A stretch of 64,000 bases of DNA from Leifsonia poae (GCF_027921845.1 NZ_BSEN01000006.1:436442-500441), one strand, 5' to 3'. Counted from the first letter of the stretch, positions 16,608-25,038 are shown. Notes: generated from the letters alone by a model not told the origin. Numbers and translations are program-made.

Positions 16608-16632
16608 CGTGTGTTCGATTATCGAACACACG
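16608..16632. promoter_or_regulatory. Perfect 25-bp palindrome upstream of the hydroxylase gene
   Basis: The arm CGTGTGTTCGAT (16608-16619) is exactly repeated as its complement at 16621-16632 around a single central T. The GATTAT in its centre could serve as a -10 box with TTGCGC at 16591-16596, though the 20-bp spacing is long. It ends 39 bp before the GTG start. The symmetry fits an IclR-family or similar dimeric regulator; the IclR gene at 25107-25856 is the nearest candidate. Confidence 0.65.
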
Positions 16633-16671
16633 ATCGAACGACGCACCACCACACGACGAAGTGAGGCAGCC

Positions 16672-18591
16672 GTGCAGTTCCACGACAAGGGTTATGTCTC
16701 CGGTGATCCGCGCATCCAGCCGGCCGCCGGTGTCGGCATCGACCGTCCGAGCGAGCTCCCGGAGGTCGTCGACGTGCTCATCGTCGGCACCGGGCCAGCG
16801 GGCATGATCGCCGCGGCGCAGCTCTCGCAGTTCCCCGAGGTGACGACGCGCATCGTCGAGCGGCGTCCCGGACGGCTCGAGATCGGCCAGGCCGACGGCA
16901 TTCAGGCCCGCAGCGTCGAGACCTTCCAGGCGTTCGGATTCGCCGAGCGCATCATCGCGGAGGCGTACCGCATCACCGAGATGGCGTTCTGGAAGCCGGA
17001 TCCCGCCGATCCGTCGCGCATCGTGCGTGCCGCCGTCGCGCCCGACGACCCGGCCGGCGTCAGCGAGTTCCCGCACCTCCTGGTCAACCAGGCGCGCGTG
17101 CTCGACTACTTCGCCGAGGTGGCGGCGAACTCGCCGACGCGCCTGACCCCCGATTACGGTCTCGAGTTCCGGCGGCTGGAGGTCGCAGAGGGCGAGGAGT
17201 ATCCGGTCACCGTCACGCTCGCTCACACGAGCGGTGAGCGGGACGGGCAGGAGCGGATCGTGCGCGCGAAGTACGTGATGGGGGCCGACGGGGCACACAG
17301 CCGCGTGCGCGAGGCGATCGGATGCACGATGGCGGGCGACCAGGCCAACCACGCGTGGGGCGTGATGGACGTGCTCGCGGTCACCGACTTCCCCGACATC
17401 CGCACGAAGTGCGCCATCCAGTCGGGCTCGGGCGGCAACATCCTGCTCATCCCGCGCGAGGGCGGGTACCTCTTCCGCATGTACGTCGACCTGGGCGAGG
17501 CGTCGGGTGAGAACGCGCGTGCCGTGCGCGCGACGACGATCGAGCAGATCATCGCGAAGGCGAACGAGATCCTCCACCCGTACACGCTGGACGTGAGGAA
17601 CGTCGCGTGGCACAGCGTCTACGAGGTCGCGCACCGGCTGACCGACCGCTTCGACGACGTCACCCCGGATGCGATCGGCACGCGCACACCGCGGGTGTTC
17701 ATCGCCGGCGACGCCTGCCACACGCACAGCGCGAAGGCCGGTCAGGGAATGAACGTGTCGATGCAGGACGGCTTCAACCTGGGCTGGAAGCTCGGTCACG
17801 TGCTGGAGGGACGGAGCCCGGAGAGCCTGCTGGCCACGTACTCCGCCGAGCGCCAGGTGATCGCCCAGAACCTGATCGACTTCGACAAGCAGTGGTCGAC
17901 TCTCATGGCGACGAAGCCATCCGACCTCGACGATCCGTCGGAGCTGGAGGACTTCTACGTTCGCACGGCCGAGTTCCCGGCCGGCTTCATGACGCAGTAC
18001 GCGCCGTCGATGCTCATCGCCGAGCCCGCGCACCAGTCGCTCGCGACCGGGTTCCCGATCGGCAAGCGGTTCAAGTCCGCACCGGTCGAGCGCGTGTGCG
18101 ACGGCAACCCGGTGCAGCTCGGTCACCATGCCCGCGCCGACGGTCGCTGGCGCATCTACGTCTTCGCCGACGCGGCGGCGGGCGCGGACGCCGCTGGCGC
18201 TGGGTCAGCGGTGGCCGAGTTCGCGGAGTGGATCGCGCACGCCCCCGACTCGCCGATCGTCGCCTACACGCCCGAGGGCGCCAACGTCGACGCCTGGTTC
18301 GACGTGAAGGTCGTCTACCAGCAGAGCCACGGGCAGGTCGACCTCGGAGCTGTGCCCACCGCGTTCCTCCCGCGCACCGGACCGTTCGACCTGGTCGACT
18401 ACGAGAAGGTGTACGCCGCCGACCCGCAGCACGACATCTTCGAGCTGCGAGGGATCGACCGCGGCGGAGCCGTCGTCGTCGTGCGCCCCGACCAGTATGT
18501 GTCGAACGTGCTGCCGCTGGCCGCGACGGCGGAGCTCTCCGCGTTCTTCGAGCCGCTTCTGCTCTCCCGTCGTCACGCGGCCGCGCGCTAG
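16672..18591 (+). CDS. FAD-dependent phenol/hydroxybenzoate hydroxylase (MobA-like)
   Basis: A 639-residue class A flavoprotein monooxygenase that uses NAD(P)H and O2 to hydroxylate a phenolic ring. The dinucleotide fold VLIVGTGPAGM (residues 37-47), the DG motif GADGAHSRVR (about 202) and the second FAD box FIAGDACHTHSAKAGQGMN (about 343) are all present. A C-terminal thioredoxin-like domain (about 460-639) is found in phenol 2-monooxygenase and 3-hydroxybenzoate 4-hydroxylase; the length equals that of the latter. GTG 16672 follows GAGG. It lies tail-to-tail with the homoprotocatechuate operon, so it may make homoprotocatechuate from a hydroxyphenylacetate in place of HpaBC. That substrate is inferred; 3-hydroxybenzoate is the alternative. 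Confidence 0.8.
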   Translation: MQFHDKGYVSGDPRIQPAAGVGIDRPSELPEVVDVLIVGTGPAGMIAAAQLSQFPEVTTRIVERRPGRLEIGQADGIQARSVETFQAFGFAERIIAEAYRITEMAFWKPDPADPSRIVRAAVAPDDPAGVSEFPHLLVNQARVLDYFAEVAANSPTRLTPDYGLEFRRLEVAEGEEYPVTVTLAHTSGERDGQERIVRAKYVMGADGAHSRVREAIGCTMAGDQANHAWGVMDVLAVTDFPDIRTKCAIQSGSGGNILLIPREGGYLFRMYVDLGEASGENARAVRATTIEQIIAKANEILHPYTLDVRNVAWHSVYEVAHRLTDRFDDVTPDAIGTRTPRVFIAGDACHTHSAKAGQGMNVSMQDGFNLGWKLGHVLEGRSPESLLATYSAERQVIAQNLIDFDKQWSTLMATKPSDLDDPSELEDFYVRTAEFPAGFMTQYAPSMLIAEPAHQSLATGFPIGKRFKSAPVERVCDGNPVQLGHHARADGRWRIYVFADAAAGADAAGAGSAVAEFAEWIAHAPDSPIVAYTPEGANVDAWFDVKVVYQQSHGQVDLGAVPTAFLPRTGPFDLVDYEKVYAADPQHDIFELRGIDRGGAVVVVRPDQYVSNVLPLAATAELSAFFEPLLLSRRHAAAR

Positions 18592-18618
18592 CACGGGGTT
18601 GCGCGGACCTCGACCGCC

Positions 18619-19689
18619 TCAGACCTGCGAACCGAGCTTGAAGCCGAGCTCGGCGTCGTTCTTGCGCGTGTACGAGAACCCGTCGGCGCCGATCGTCACC
18701 TCGGACTCGCGGGCTTCGGTGCGGTGCGTGAGGGCGACCGGTTCGCCATCCAGATCGAGCACCGTCGAGGCGTTCGCGTACCAGCTCGGCACGACCGGAT
18801 TGCCCCACCAGTCGCGCCGCTGGTTGTCGTGCACGTCCCAGGTCACCACCGGGTTGTCCGGATCCCCCGTGTAGTAGTCGTGGGTGTAGATCTCGATGCG
18901 ATGGCCGTCGGGGTCGAGCAGGTAGAGGTAGAACGCATTCGAGACGCCGTGCCGCCCGGGCCCGCGCTCGATCCGGTCCGACTGGCGCAACGCTCCGAGG
19001 TGGTCGCAGAGGTGCAGGATCTGGCTGCGCTCGTGCGTGGCGAAGGCGATGTGGTGCATCCGGGGCCCGTCGCCGCCGGTGAGCGCCACGTCGTGCACGG
19101 TGGCCTTGCGGTGCATCCACGCGGCGTAGACGACATCCTCATCGTCTTTGATGTCTTCGGAGACGCGGAAGCCGAGGCCCTCGTAGTAGTCGCGGGCCGC
19201 GGGGACGTCGGGGGTGACGATGTTGAAGTGGTCGAGTCGCGAGATGGCGCCGGCGCCCTGCACGTCGTAGCGGCGGGTGAAGCGCTCGACGTGCTCGGAG
19301 TCGTAGAAGAACTCGATCGGGAAGCCGAGCGGGTCCTCGATGCGCACGGCTTCGCCGACCCCGCGCGTCGCGCCGGCCGCGCGACGCTCGACGCGCACGC
19401 CGAGCTGTTCGTAGTAGGCGACCGCGGCGTCGAGCTCGCCGGCGCTGCGCACGCGGTAGGCGAGTGCGGCCAGGGCGGGCACCGGCCCCCGCCGCAGGAT
19501 GAGCGAGTGGTGCAGATACTCCTCGAAGGCGCGCAGGTAGAGCGTGTCGTCGTCTTCGTACGTGACGACCAGTCCGAGAACGCCGACGTAGAAGGCCCGG
19601 GACGCGGCGATGTCGGAGACGATGAGCTCGGCGTAGGCGGCGCGGATGACGTCGGGCGGCGTGACGGACGGGGTCGGCAGTGCAGGCAT
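18619..19689 (-). CDS. hpaD: Homoprotocatechuate (3,4-dihydroxyphenylacetate) 2,3-dioxygenase
   Basis: A 356-residue extradiol dioxygenase of the vicinal-oxygen-chelate type. It opens the ring of 3,4-dihydroxyphenylacetate to 5-carboxymethyl-2-hydroxymuconate semialdehyde. Compared with the well-studied Brevibacterium/Arthrobacter enzymes every key residue is present one position earlier: metal ligands His154, His213 and Glu266; Asn156, Trp191, His199, His247 and Tyr256 in the substrate/O2 pocket. ERGPGRHGVSNAFYLYLLDP and DWWGNPVVPSWY are near-diagnostic. Whether Fe or Mn is used cannot be read from the ligands. GGAGAAG precedes the ATG. It is the last gene of the minus-strand operon, 26 bp after hpaE. 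Confidence 0.95.
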   Translation of the reverse strand: MPALPTPSVTPPDVIRAAYAELIVSDIAASRAFYVGVLGLVVTYEDDDTLYLRAFEEYLHHSLILRRGPVPALAALAYRVRSAGELDAAVAYYEQLGVRVERRAAGATRGVGEAVRIEDPLGFPIEFFYDSEHVERFTRRYDVQGAGAISRLDHFNIVTPDVPAARDYYEGLGFRVSEDIKDDEDVVYAAWMHRKATVHDVALTGGDGPRMHHIAFATHERSQILHLCDHLGALRQSDRIERGPGRHGVSNAFYLYLLDPDGHRIEIYTHDYYTGDPDNPVVTWDVHDNQRRDWWGNPVVPSWYANASTVLDLDGEPVALTHRTEARESEVTIGADGFSYTRKNDAELGFKLGSQV

Positions 19690-19715
19690 GGGCTTCTCCT
19701 CGGTGAGTAGCGGCG

Positions 19716-21218
19716 TCAGTGGGCGGTGGCGCCGAAGCGCGCGGTGTGGACGGGACCGAGCGTGATGTGCACGGCCTGCTGATGGGTGTAGAAGTCGATT
19801 GACCGGTAGCCGCCCTCGTGCCCGAGACCGGACGCCTTGACGCCGCCGAAGGGCGTGCGCAGGTCGCGGACGTTGTGCGAATTGAGCCAGACCATCCCGC
19901 TCTCGACGTTGCGGGCGAAGGTGTGCGCGCGCTCGAGGTCGCGCGTCCAGATGTAGGCGGCCAGACCGTAGCGCACGCCGTTGGCGAGAGCGAGCGCCTC
20001 GTCGTCGGAGTCGAACGGCGTGATCGCGACGACCGGGCCGAAGATCTCCTCCTGGAAGATGCGGGCGTCGGGGGCGACGTCGGCGAACACGGTCGGCGCG
20101 ACGTAGTTGCCGGTGTCCAGCCCCGTCGGGCGCCCGCCTCCGGCGAGCAGGCGACCCTCGGTCTTGCCGAGCTCGACGTAGCTCATGACCTTCTCGAAGT
20201 GCTCGGGATGCACGAGCGCGCCGACCTCGGTCGCCGGGTCGTGCGGGTCGCCGACCACGATGTTCCTCGCCCGCTCCGCGTACCGCTCGAGGAACTCATC
20301 GTAGATCGCGCGTTCGACCAGGATGCGGGAGCCGGCCGTGCAGCGCTCGCCGTTGAGCGAGAAGACGCCGAACAAGGTCGAGTCGATCGCGGCGTCGAGG
20401 TCGGCGTCCGCGAAGACGACGGCGGGGGACTTGCCGCCGAGTTCCATCGAGAGACCCTTGAGGAAGGGGGCGGCGTTGGCGAAGATCAACTGCCCGGTGC
20501 TGCTCTCGCCCGTGAACGAGATGAGCGGCACATCCGGATGCTTCACCAGCGCGTCGCCCGCCTCCTCGCCGAGCCCGTTCACCAGGTTGAAGACGCCGTC
20601 GGGCACCCCCGCGTCGCGGAAGATCTGCGCCCACAGGCCGGCGGACAGTGGTGTTAACTCGGCCGGCTTGAGCACGACGGTGCAGCCGGAGGCGAGCGCC
20701 GGGGCGAGCTTCCAGCTCTCGAGCATGAACGGGGTGTTCCAGGGCGTGATGAGCCCTGCCACGCCCACCGGCTTGCGGTTGACGTAGTTGAGCTGTGCGC
20801 CGGGCACCGAATAGGCGTCGTCGGTCTGGGCGACGATCAGGTCGGCGAAGAACCGGAAGTTCTCGGCCGCGCGCTGAGCCTGGCCGAGCGCCTGCGTGAT
20901 CGGCAGGCCGGTGTCGAAAGTCTCGAGCTCGGCGAGCCGGGCATCCTGGGCCTCGATCGCGTCGGCGATCTGGTCGAGCACCCGCGCGCGCTGGCGTGGC
21001 TTCATGCGCGGCCACGGTCCGTCGGTGAAGGCGCGGGTCGCGGCGGCGACGGCCAGGTCGACGTCCTCCTTCTGACCGGCGGCGGCGGTGGCGTACGGCT
21101 GGTTCGACACGGGGTCGAGTACGGCGAAGGTCGCGCCGGAGACGCTGTCGACGAACGCGCCGTCGATGTAGTGCCGGAGGTGGTCGGGCAGGTTCTCGGG
21201 GACGTAGTGCGTGGCCAT
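19716..21218 (-). CDS. hpaE: 5-carboxymethyl-2-hydroxymuconate semialdehyde dehydrogenase
   Basis: A 500-residue NAD+-dependent aldehyde dehydrogenase that oxidises the HpaD ring-cleavage product to 5-carboxymethyl-2-hydroxymuconate. Catalytic Cys293 is in NGERCTAGSRI, general-base Glu259 in MELGGKSP, Asn161 in TPWNTPF and cofactor-binding Lys184 in VLKPAEL. Full family length, no truncation. GAGGAGCC lies before the ATG at 21218; the longer open frame upstream runs into the GntR gene and has no family similarity. The gene sits between gntR (29 bp upstream) and hpaD in the same operon, which makes HpaE far more likely than another aldehyde dehydrogenase. Confidence 0.92.
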   Translation of the reverse strand: MATHYVPENLPDHLRHYIDGAFVDSVSGATFAVLDPVSNQPYATAAAGQKEDVDLAVAAATRAFTDGPWPRMKPRQRARVLDQIADAIEAQDARLAELETFDTGLPITQALGQAQRAAENFRFFADLIVAQTDDAYSVPGAQLNYVNRKPVGVAGLITPWNTPFMLESWKLAPALASGCTVVLKPAELTPLSAGLWAQIFRDAGVPDGVFNLVNGLGEEAGDALVKHPDVPLISFTGESSTGQLIFANAAPFLKGLSMELGGKSPAVVFADADLDAAIDSTLFGVFSLNGERCTAGSRILVERAIYDEFLERYAERARNIVVGDPHDPATEVGALVHPEHFEKVMSYVELGKTEGRLLAGGGRPTGLDTGNYVAPTVFADVAPDARIFQEEIFGPVVAITPFDSDDEALALANGVRYGLAAYIWTRDLERAHTFARNVESGMVWLNSHNVRDLRTPFGGVKASGLGHEGGYRSIDFYTHQQAVHITLGPVHTARFGATAH

Positions 21219-21247
21219 GCTGGCTCCTCGGTGGTGTCGGCGGGCGC

Positions 21248-21931
21248 TCAGTGGTGGCGCTTGTGGACGTCTTGGTAGGCGTGGAAGGCGTCGAGCGTGG
21301 CGAGGCGGTGACGCCGCGCGGCGAGCTCGATCTCGAGGGGGTCCGCGCCGGTCTCGATGAGCCGCACGATCTGCTCGTGCTCGTCCACCGACTCGCGAGC
21401 GCGGCCGGGGACGAAGCTGAAGGTCGAGTCGCGCAGCACGGCGAGCCGGTTCCAGCCGCGGTGCACCAGGTCGAGGATGTGCGGGTTGGGGCACTCCTCG
21501 AACAGCACCGAGTGGAACTCCTGGTTCAGCTGCGTGAAGCGGTGCGGGATGAAGTCGTCGAGGCACGCGATCATCTCGCGGTTGACCTCGCGCGCGCGTC
21601 GCAGGTGACCGGCGGTGAGCAGCGGGGCCGAGAGCCGGGTGGCCGCCCCCTCCACCAGCGCCAGCGTCTCCATCGTGTAGCTGTACTCGGTCTCGTGCAG
21701 CAGGGCGACCTGGGCGCCGACGTTCTTCTCGAAGGTCACCAGGCCCTCCGCCTCGAGCCGCCGGATCGCTTCCCGCACGGGCACGACGCTGACGCCGAGT
21801 TCGCCCGCGATCTGGCCGAGCACGAGGCGGAAGCCCGACACGTACCGGCCATCCTCGATCCGCTGCCGGATGTGGTCGTAGGCGACCTGGGACTTGCTCG
21901 GCGTGACGCTGCCTACTGCTGCTGCCGCCAC
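21248..21931 (-). CDS. GntR-family (FCD) regulator of the hpa operon
   Basis: A 227-residue GntR regulator. The winged HTH covers residues about 12-75 (SQVAYDHIRQRIEDGRY, GELGVSVVPVREAIRRLEAEGLV) and the FCD domain residues about 85-215, with Asp and His residues for metal/ligand binding (NQEFHSVLFEE, DEHEQIVRLIE, ARRHRLATL). It starts at GTG 21931, 8 bases after GAGAGG, and overlaps the end of hpaG by 19 bp, so it is coupled to it. It is encoded inside the operon and most likely senses a pathway intermediate. A GTATAC-centred palindrome before hpaH is the expected kind of site for this subfamily. Confidence 0.87.
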   Translation of the reverse strand: MAAAAVGSVTPSKSQVAYDHIRQRIEDGRYVSGFRLVLGQIAGELGVSVVPVREAIRRLEAEGLVTFEKNVGAQVALLHETEYSYTMETLALVEGAATRLSAPLLTAGHLRRAREVNREMIACLDDFIPHRFTQLNQEFHSVLFEECPNPHILDLVHRGWNRLAVLRDSTFSFVPGRARESVDEHEQIVRLIETGADPLEIELAARRHRLATLDAFHAYQDVHKRHH

Positions 21932-23355
21932 GCGCGGTACCTCTCTCTCCACTCGGCGTTCATCGGGAAGAGCCCGTCGACACGCTCGCCGCCGGCGACC
22001 TGCTCGGCCACGAACTCCTCCTCGCGCTCCTGCTCGATCGCGTCGGCGGCGACCTCCGCGACCAGCGACGGCGGGATGACCAGCAGCCCGTCGGCGTCGC
22101 CGACGATCACGTCGCCCGGCAGCACGGTCGCTCCGCCGCACGCCACCGCCACGTCCACCTCCCACGGGACGTGCTTGCGGCCGAGCACGGCCGGATGGGC
22201 GCCCGCGTGGTAGGTCGGGATGTCGAGGGCCGAGACGACGGCCAGGTCGCGTACGCCGCCGTCGGTCACGATGCCGGCCGCGCCGTTCACCTGGGCGCGA
22301 AGGGCCAGGATGTCGCCGACGGTGCCGCTGCCGCGCTCGCCGCGGGCCTCGATCACGATGACCTCGCCGGGGGCAACCTCGTCGAATGCGCGCTTCTGAG
22401 CGTTGAAGCCGCCGCCGTGCGACTCGAAGAGGTCTTCGCGGTTCGGCAGGTAACGCAGCGTCTTCGCCGTGCCGACGATCCGGGCATCCGGATGCGTCGT
22501 GGTGAGGCCGTCGATCGACACGTTGTTCAGGCCGCGCTTGCGCAGCTGCGAGCTGAGCGTGGCGGTGGCGACGCTCGCGAGCTGCGCGCGCAGGTCGTCG
22601 GAGAGCGACCAGGGCCGCGCTTGTGGTTCCGCGGGTGTGCCCCAGGCCTCGGCGCGCTGGACATCGTCGACGGACGGCTGCGCGCCATAGGCGCCGAACG
22701 GGGTGTCGCCCGCGACGATCCGCGTGGTCAGCCGTCCACTGCTCGGCGCGCCCGGCGCCGTCGGTGCGTCGACCTCGACCTCGACCACGTCGCCGGGGCT
22801 CGTGACGGACGACCCGGCGGGAGTCCCCGTGAGGATGACATCGCCCGGCTCCAGGGTCAGGAGCTGCGACAGGTCGGCGACGAGCTGGCCGAACGGGAAG
22901 AGCAGGTCGTCGGTGCTGCCCTCCTGCACCAGACGGCCATTCAGCCAGGTGCGCACGCGCAGTGCGCCGGGGTCGACGGCCGCGGCCGGGATGACGGAGG
23001 GCCCGAGCGGCGTGAAACCGTCACCGCCCTTGGAGCGCACGTTGGAACCGCGATCCGCGCTGCGCAGATCGTAGAGCCCGAAGTCGTTCGACGCCGTGAC
23101 ACCGGAGACCGCCGCCCAGCCGTCCTCCGGGGAGACGCGTCGGGTGCGGCGCCCGATGATGAGCGCGATCTCGCCCTCGAACGCGAGCAGCTCGGTGCCC
23201 GCCGGGCGCTCGAGCTCGCCGCCGGTCGCGGCGACGGAGGAGGCCGGCTTGAAGAAGTACGAGGGTGCGGCGGGGGTGCGCCCGCGCTGCGCCGCCCGTG
23301 AGCGGTAGTTGAGGTGCACGGCGATGATCTTGCCGGGGCGCATGACGTCGGTCAT
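21913..23355 (-). CDS. hpaG: HpaG-like FAH-fold decarboxylase/isomerase fused to RraA-like domain
   Basis: A 480-residue fusion. Residues about 5-235 are a fumarylacetoacetate-hydrolase-fold domain: FEGEIALIIG gives the metal-binding Glu pair, SNDFGLYDLR, KGGDGFTPLGP and DVILTGTPAGSS are the usual blocks. This half should decarboxylate the tricarboxylate formed after HpaE. Residues about 265-480 are an RraA-like domain: GTVGDILALRAQVNGAAGIVTDGGVRD (split: GDILALRAQV, GIVTDGGVRDL) with the fold's Gly/Asp/Arg pattern. RraA-fold enzymes include 4-hydroxy-4-methyl-2-oxoglutarate aldolases and oxaloacetate decarboxylases. E. coli HpaG instead has two FAH halves. GGAG in the end of hpaI serves the ATG at 23355. 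No separate hpaF is present, so the second domain may supply that or another activity (inference). Confidence 0.85.
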   Translation of the reverse strand: MTDVMRPGKIIAVHLNYRSRAAQRGRTPAAPSYFFKPASSVAATGGELERPAGTELLAFEGEIALIIGRRTRRVSPEDGWAAVSGVTASNDFGLYDLRSADRGSNVRSKGGDGFTPLGPSVIPAAAVDPGALRVRTWLNGRLVQEGSTDDLLFPFGQLVADLSQLLTLEPGDVILTGTPAGSSVTSPGDVVEVEVDAPTAPGAPSSGRLTTRIVAGDTPFGAYGAQPSVDDVQRAEAWGTPAEPQARPWSLSDDLRAQLASVATATLSSQLRKRGLNNVSIDGLTTTHPDARIVGTAKTLRYLPNREDLFESHGGGFNAQKRAFDEVAPGEVIVIEARGERGSGTVGDILALRAQVNGAAGIVTDGGVRDLAVVSALDIPTYHAGAHPAVLGRKHVPWEVDVAVACGGATVLPGDVIVGDADGLLVIPPSLVAEVAADAIEQEREEEFVAEQVAGGERVDGLFPMNAEWRERYRAWRQQQ

Positions 23356-23359
23356 CGGG

Positions 23360-24205
23360 TCACTCCGCATCCGAGCCGGTGTCGTCGTCGGCGTCGGCCG
23401 TGACGCCGGCATCCGCGATGAAGCGGTCGGCCAGAGCCTCGGACGACCGGGCGAGCAACGTCACATCCGCGCCGACCAGCACGAAGGCCGCGCCCGCCTC
23501 GACGTAGCGGTCGGCCATCGCGGGATCGAAGGCGTTCACGCCCACCGGCGTGCCGGCCGCGATCCCGATGCGGATGACCTCCTCGACGGCGGCCACGACG
23601 TCCGGATGGCTCTGCTGCCCGAGCAGGCCCATCGAAGCGGCGAGGTCGGCCGGTCCGACGAGCATCGCGTCCACGCCATCCACCGACGCGATCGCCGCGG
23701 CATCGGCGAGCCCCTCCACGGTCTCGATCTGGACGGTGAGCGAGACGAGGTCGGCTGCGCGCCCGACGTAGTCGTCGATGCGGCTCCAGCGCGACGACCG
23801 GGCGAGCGCGCTGCCGACGCCGCGCATCCCGAGCGGCGGGTAGCGCACGGCGCGCACCATCTCCTCCGCGCGGGCGGCGCTGTCCACCATGGGCACGAGG
23901 ATGTTCTGCGCGCCGAGGTCGAGCAGCTGCTTGACGATGACGGGATCGCCGATGGGCGCACGCACGATCGGCACGACCGGATACGCGGCGACGGCCTGCA
24001 GCTGCGCCAGGATCGACTCCAGCGAGACGGGGGAGTGCTCGCCGTCGATCAGCACGATGTCGAGACCGCTCCCCGCGCAGATCTCGGCGACGAGCGCGCT
24101 GCCGGAGCACGACCAGATGCCGAACAGCGGTCGGTCGGTCACCGTCAGGTGGTCGGCGAAGGTGGGCGTCGGCTCCTGGGAGTGCGCGCTCAGACGAATC
24201 GGCAT
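23360..24205 (-). CDS. hpaI: 4-hydroxy-2-oxoheptanedioate aldolase, class II
   Basis: A 281-residue HpcH/HpaI-family aldolase that splits 4-hydroxy-2-oxoheptane-1,7-dioate into pyruvate and succinic semialdehyde with a divalent metal. Key parts: IDGEHSPVS with His57, VRAP with Arg82, QIETVEGLADA with metal ligand Glu161 and LVGPADLAASMG with metal ligand Asp187. LGAQNILVPMVDSA and RYPPLGMRGVG are further family blocks. The last 15 residues are acidic and extend beyond E. coli HpaI. The ATG at 24205 lies within hpaH (16-bp overlap), and the stop is 4 bp before hpaG, so translation is coupled throughout. Confidence 0.92.
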   Translation of the reverse strand: MPIRLSAHSQEPTPTFADHLTVTDRPLFGIWSCSGSALVAEICAGSGLDIVLIDGEHSPVSLESILAQLQAVAAYPVVPIVRAPIGDPVIVKQLLDLGAQNILVPMVDSAARAEEMVRAVRYPPLGMRGVGSALARSSRWSRIDDYVGRAADLVSLTVQIETVEGLADAAAIASVDGVDAMLVGPADLAASMGLLGQQSHPDVVAAVEEVIRIGIAAGTPVGVNAFDPAMADRYVEAGAAFVLVGADVTLLARSSEALADRFIADAGVTADADDDTGSDAE

Positions 24206-24975
24206 GTGATGGCTCCCAGGGTTCCGTAGTCCGCGTGGATGGTGTCGCCGCGTTCGACCCACAGCGGGCGGGTGAACGACCCGGCGAGCACGATCTGCCC
24301 GGCTTCGAGGCGGCCGCCGTGCTGCGCGAGCTTGTTCGCGAGCCAGGCGACACCGGTCGCCGGATGGTTCAGCACCGCCGCGGCCAGGCCGGACTCCTCG
24401 ATGGTCTCGTTGCGGTAGAGCAGGGCGCCGACCCAGCGGAGGTCGACCTTGTCGGGCGCGACCGGACGGCCGCCGACGACCATCCCGCCCATCGCCGCAT
24501 TGTCGGCGATCGTGTCCACGATGGTGCGTCCGGTCAGCTCGATGCGCGAGCTCAGGATCTCGAGGGCCGGCACGACGTACGAGGTCGCCGCGAGCACGTC
24601 GAACAGGGTGACATCCGGACCTTCGAGCGGCGCGCCGAGCACGAAGGCCAGCTCCACCTCGATGCGCACGTTCGAGTACTGGTCGAACGGGATGACCGCA
24701 CCCGTCTGGTGCACCATGTCGTCGAAGATGGCGCCGTAGTCGGGCTCGGTGATGCCGGTGGCCTGCTGCATCACCTTGGAGGTCAGGCCGATCTTCCGGC
24801 CGACGAGCCGGCGTCCGTCGGCGACGCCCCCCTCGACGCGCAACTGCTGCACGGCATACGAGTCGTCGACCGTCATGCCGGGGTGTCTGTCGGTCAGCAG
24901 CGGAACGGTGGTGTGCTCCCGCTCGGCCGTCGCGAGTTCGTCGGCGATGGCCTGAATGGTCGGGGTGTCGAGCAT
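24190..24975 (-). CDS. hpaH: 2-oxo-hept-4-ene-1,7-dioate hydratase
   Basis: A 261-residue hydratase of the MhpD/HpaH family, which adds water to 2-oxohept-4-ene-1,7-dioate. Recognisable segments: GRKIGLTSKVMQQATG, EPDYGAIFDDMV, VRIEVELAFVLG (metal-binding acidic residues), PALEILSSRI, DNAAMGGMVVG and a C-terminal GDTIHADYGTLGAITCRF. I place the start at the ATG at 24975, after GAGAGGAT; the frame is open further upstream but that part overlaps the IclR gene and is not conserved. It is the first gene of the hpa operon and is preceded by a GTATAC-centred palindrome. Confidence 0.92.
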   Translation of the reverse strand: MLDTPTIQAIADELATAEREHTTVPLLTDRHPGMTVDDSYAVQQLRVEGGVADGRRLVGRKIGLTSKVMQQATGITEPDYGAIFDDMVHQTGAVIPFDQYSNVRIEVELAFVLGAPLEGPDVTLFDVLAATSYVVPALEILSSRIELTGRTIVDTIADNAAMGGMVVGGRPVAPDKVDLRWVGALLYRNETIEESGLAAAVLNHPATGVAWLANKLAQHGGRLEAGQIVLAGSFTRPLWVERGDTIHADYGTLGAITCRFV

Positions 24976-25024
24976 CCGGCGGATCCTCTCGCTCGTCTGG
25001 CGCCTCGTCGTCGAGGCGCAGGGC

Positions 25025-25038
25025 GATTGTATACGATC
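25025..25038 (-). promoter_or_regulatory. GntR/FCD-type operator before hpaH
   Basis: GATTGTATACGATC is a 14-bp palindrome with one mismatched pair, centred on GTATAC, the core favoured by FCD-type GntR regulators. It lies 50 bp before the hpaH start in the 131-bp gap after the IclR gene. The GTATACAAT on the minus strand could also serve as a -10 box. It is the best candidate site for the GntR protein encoded in the operon. Confidence 0.55.

Noticed and set aside
21913-23355. Reading the HpaG protein as the usual two-FAH-domain bifunctional enzyme
   Set aside because: The second half has no FAH motifs (no second EGE or GDVILTGTP block) and instead shows the RraA pattern GDILALRAQV / TDGGVRDL.
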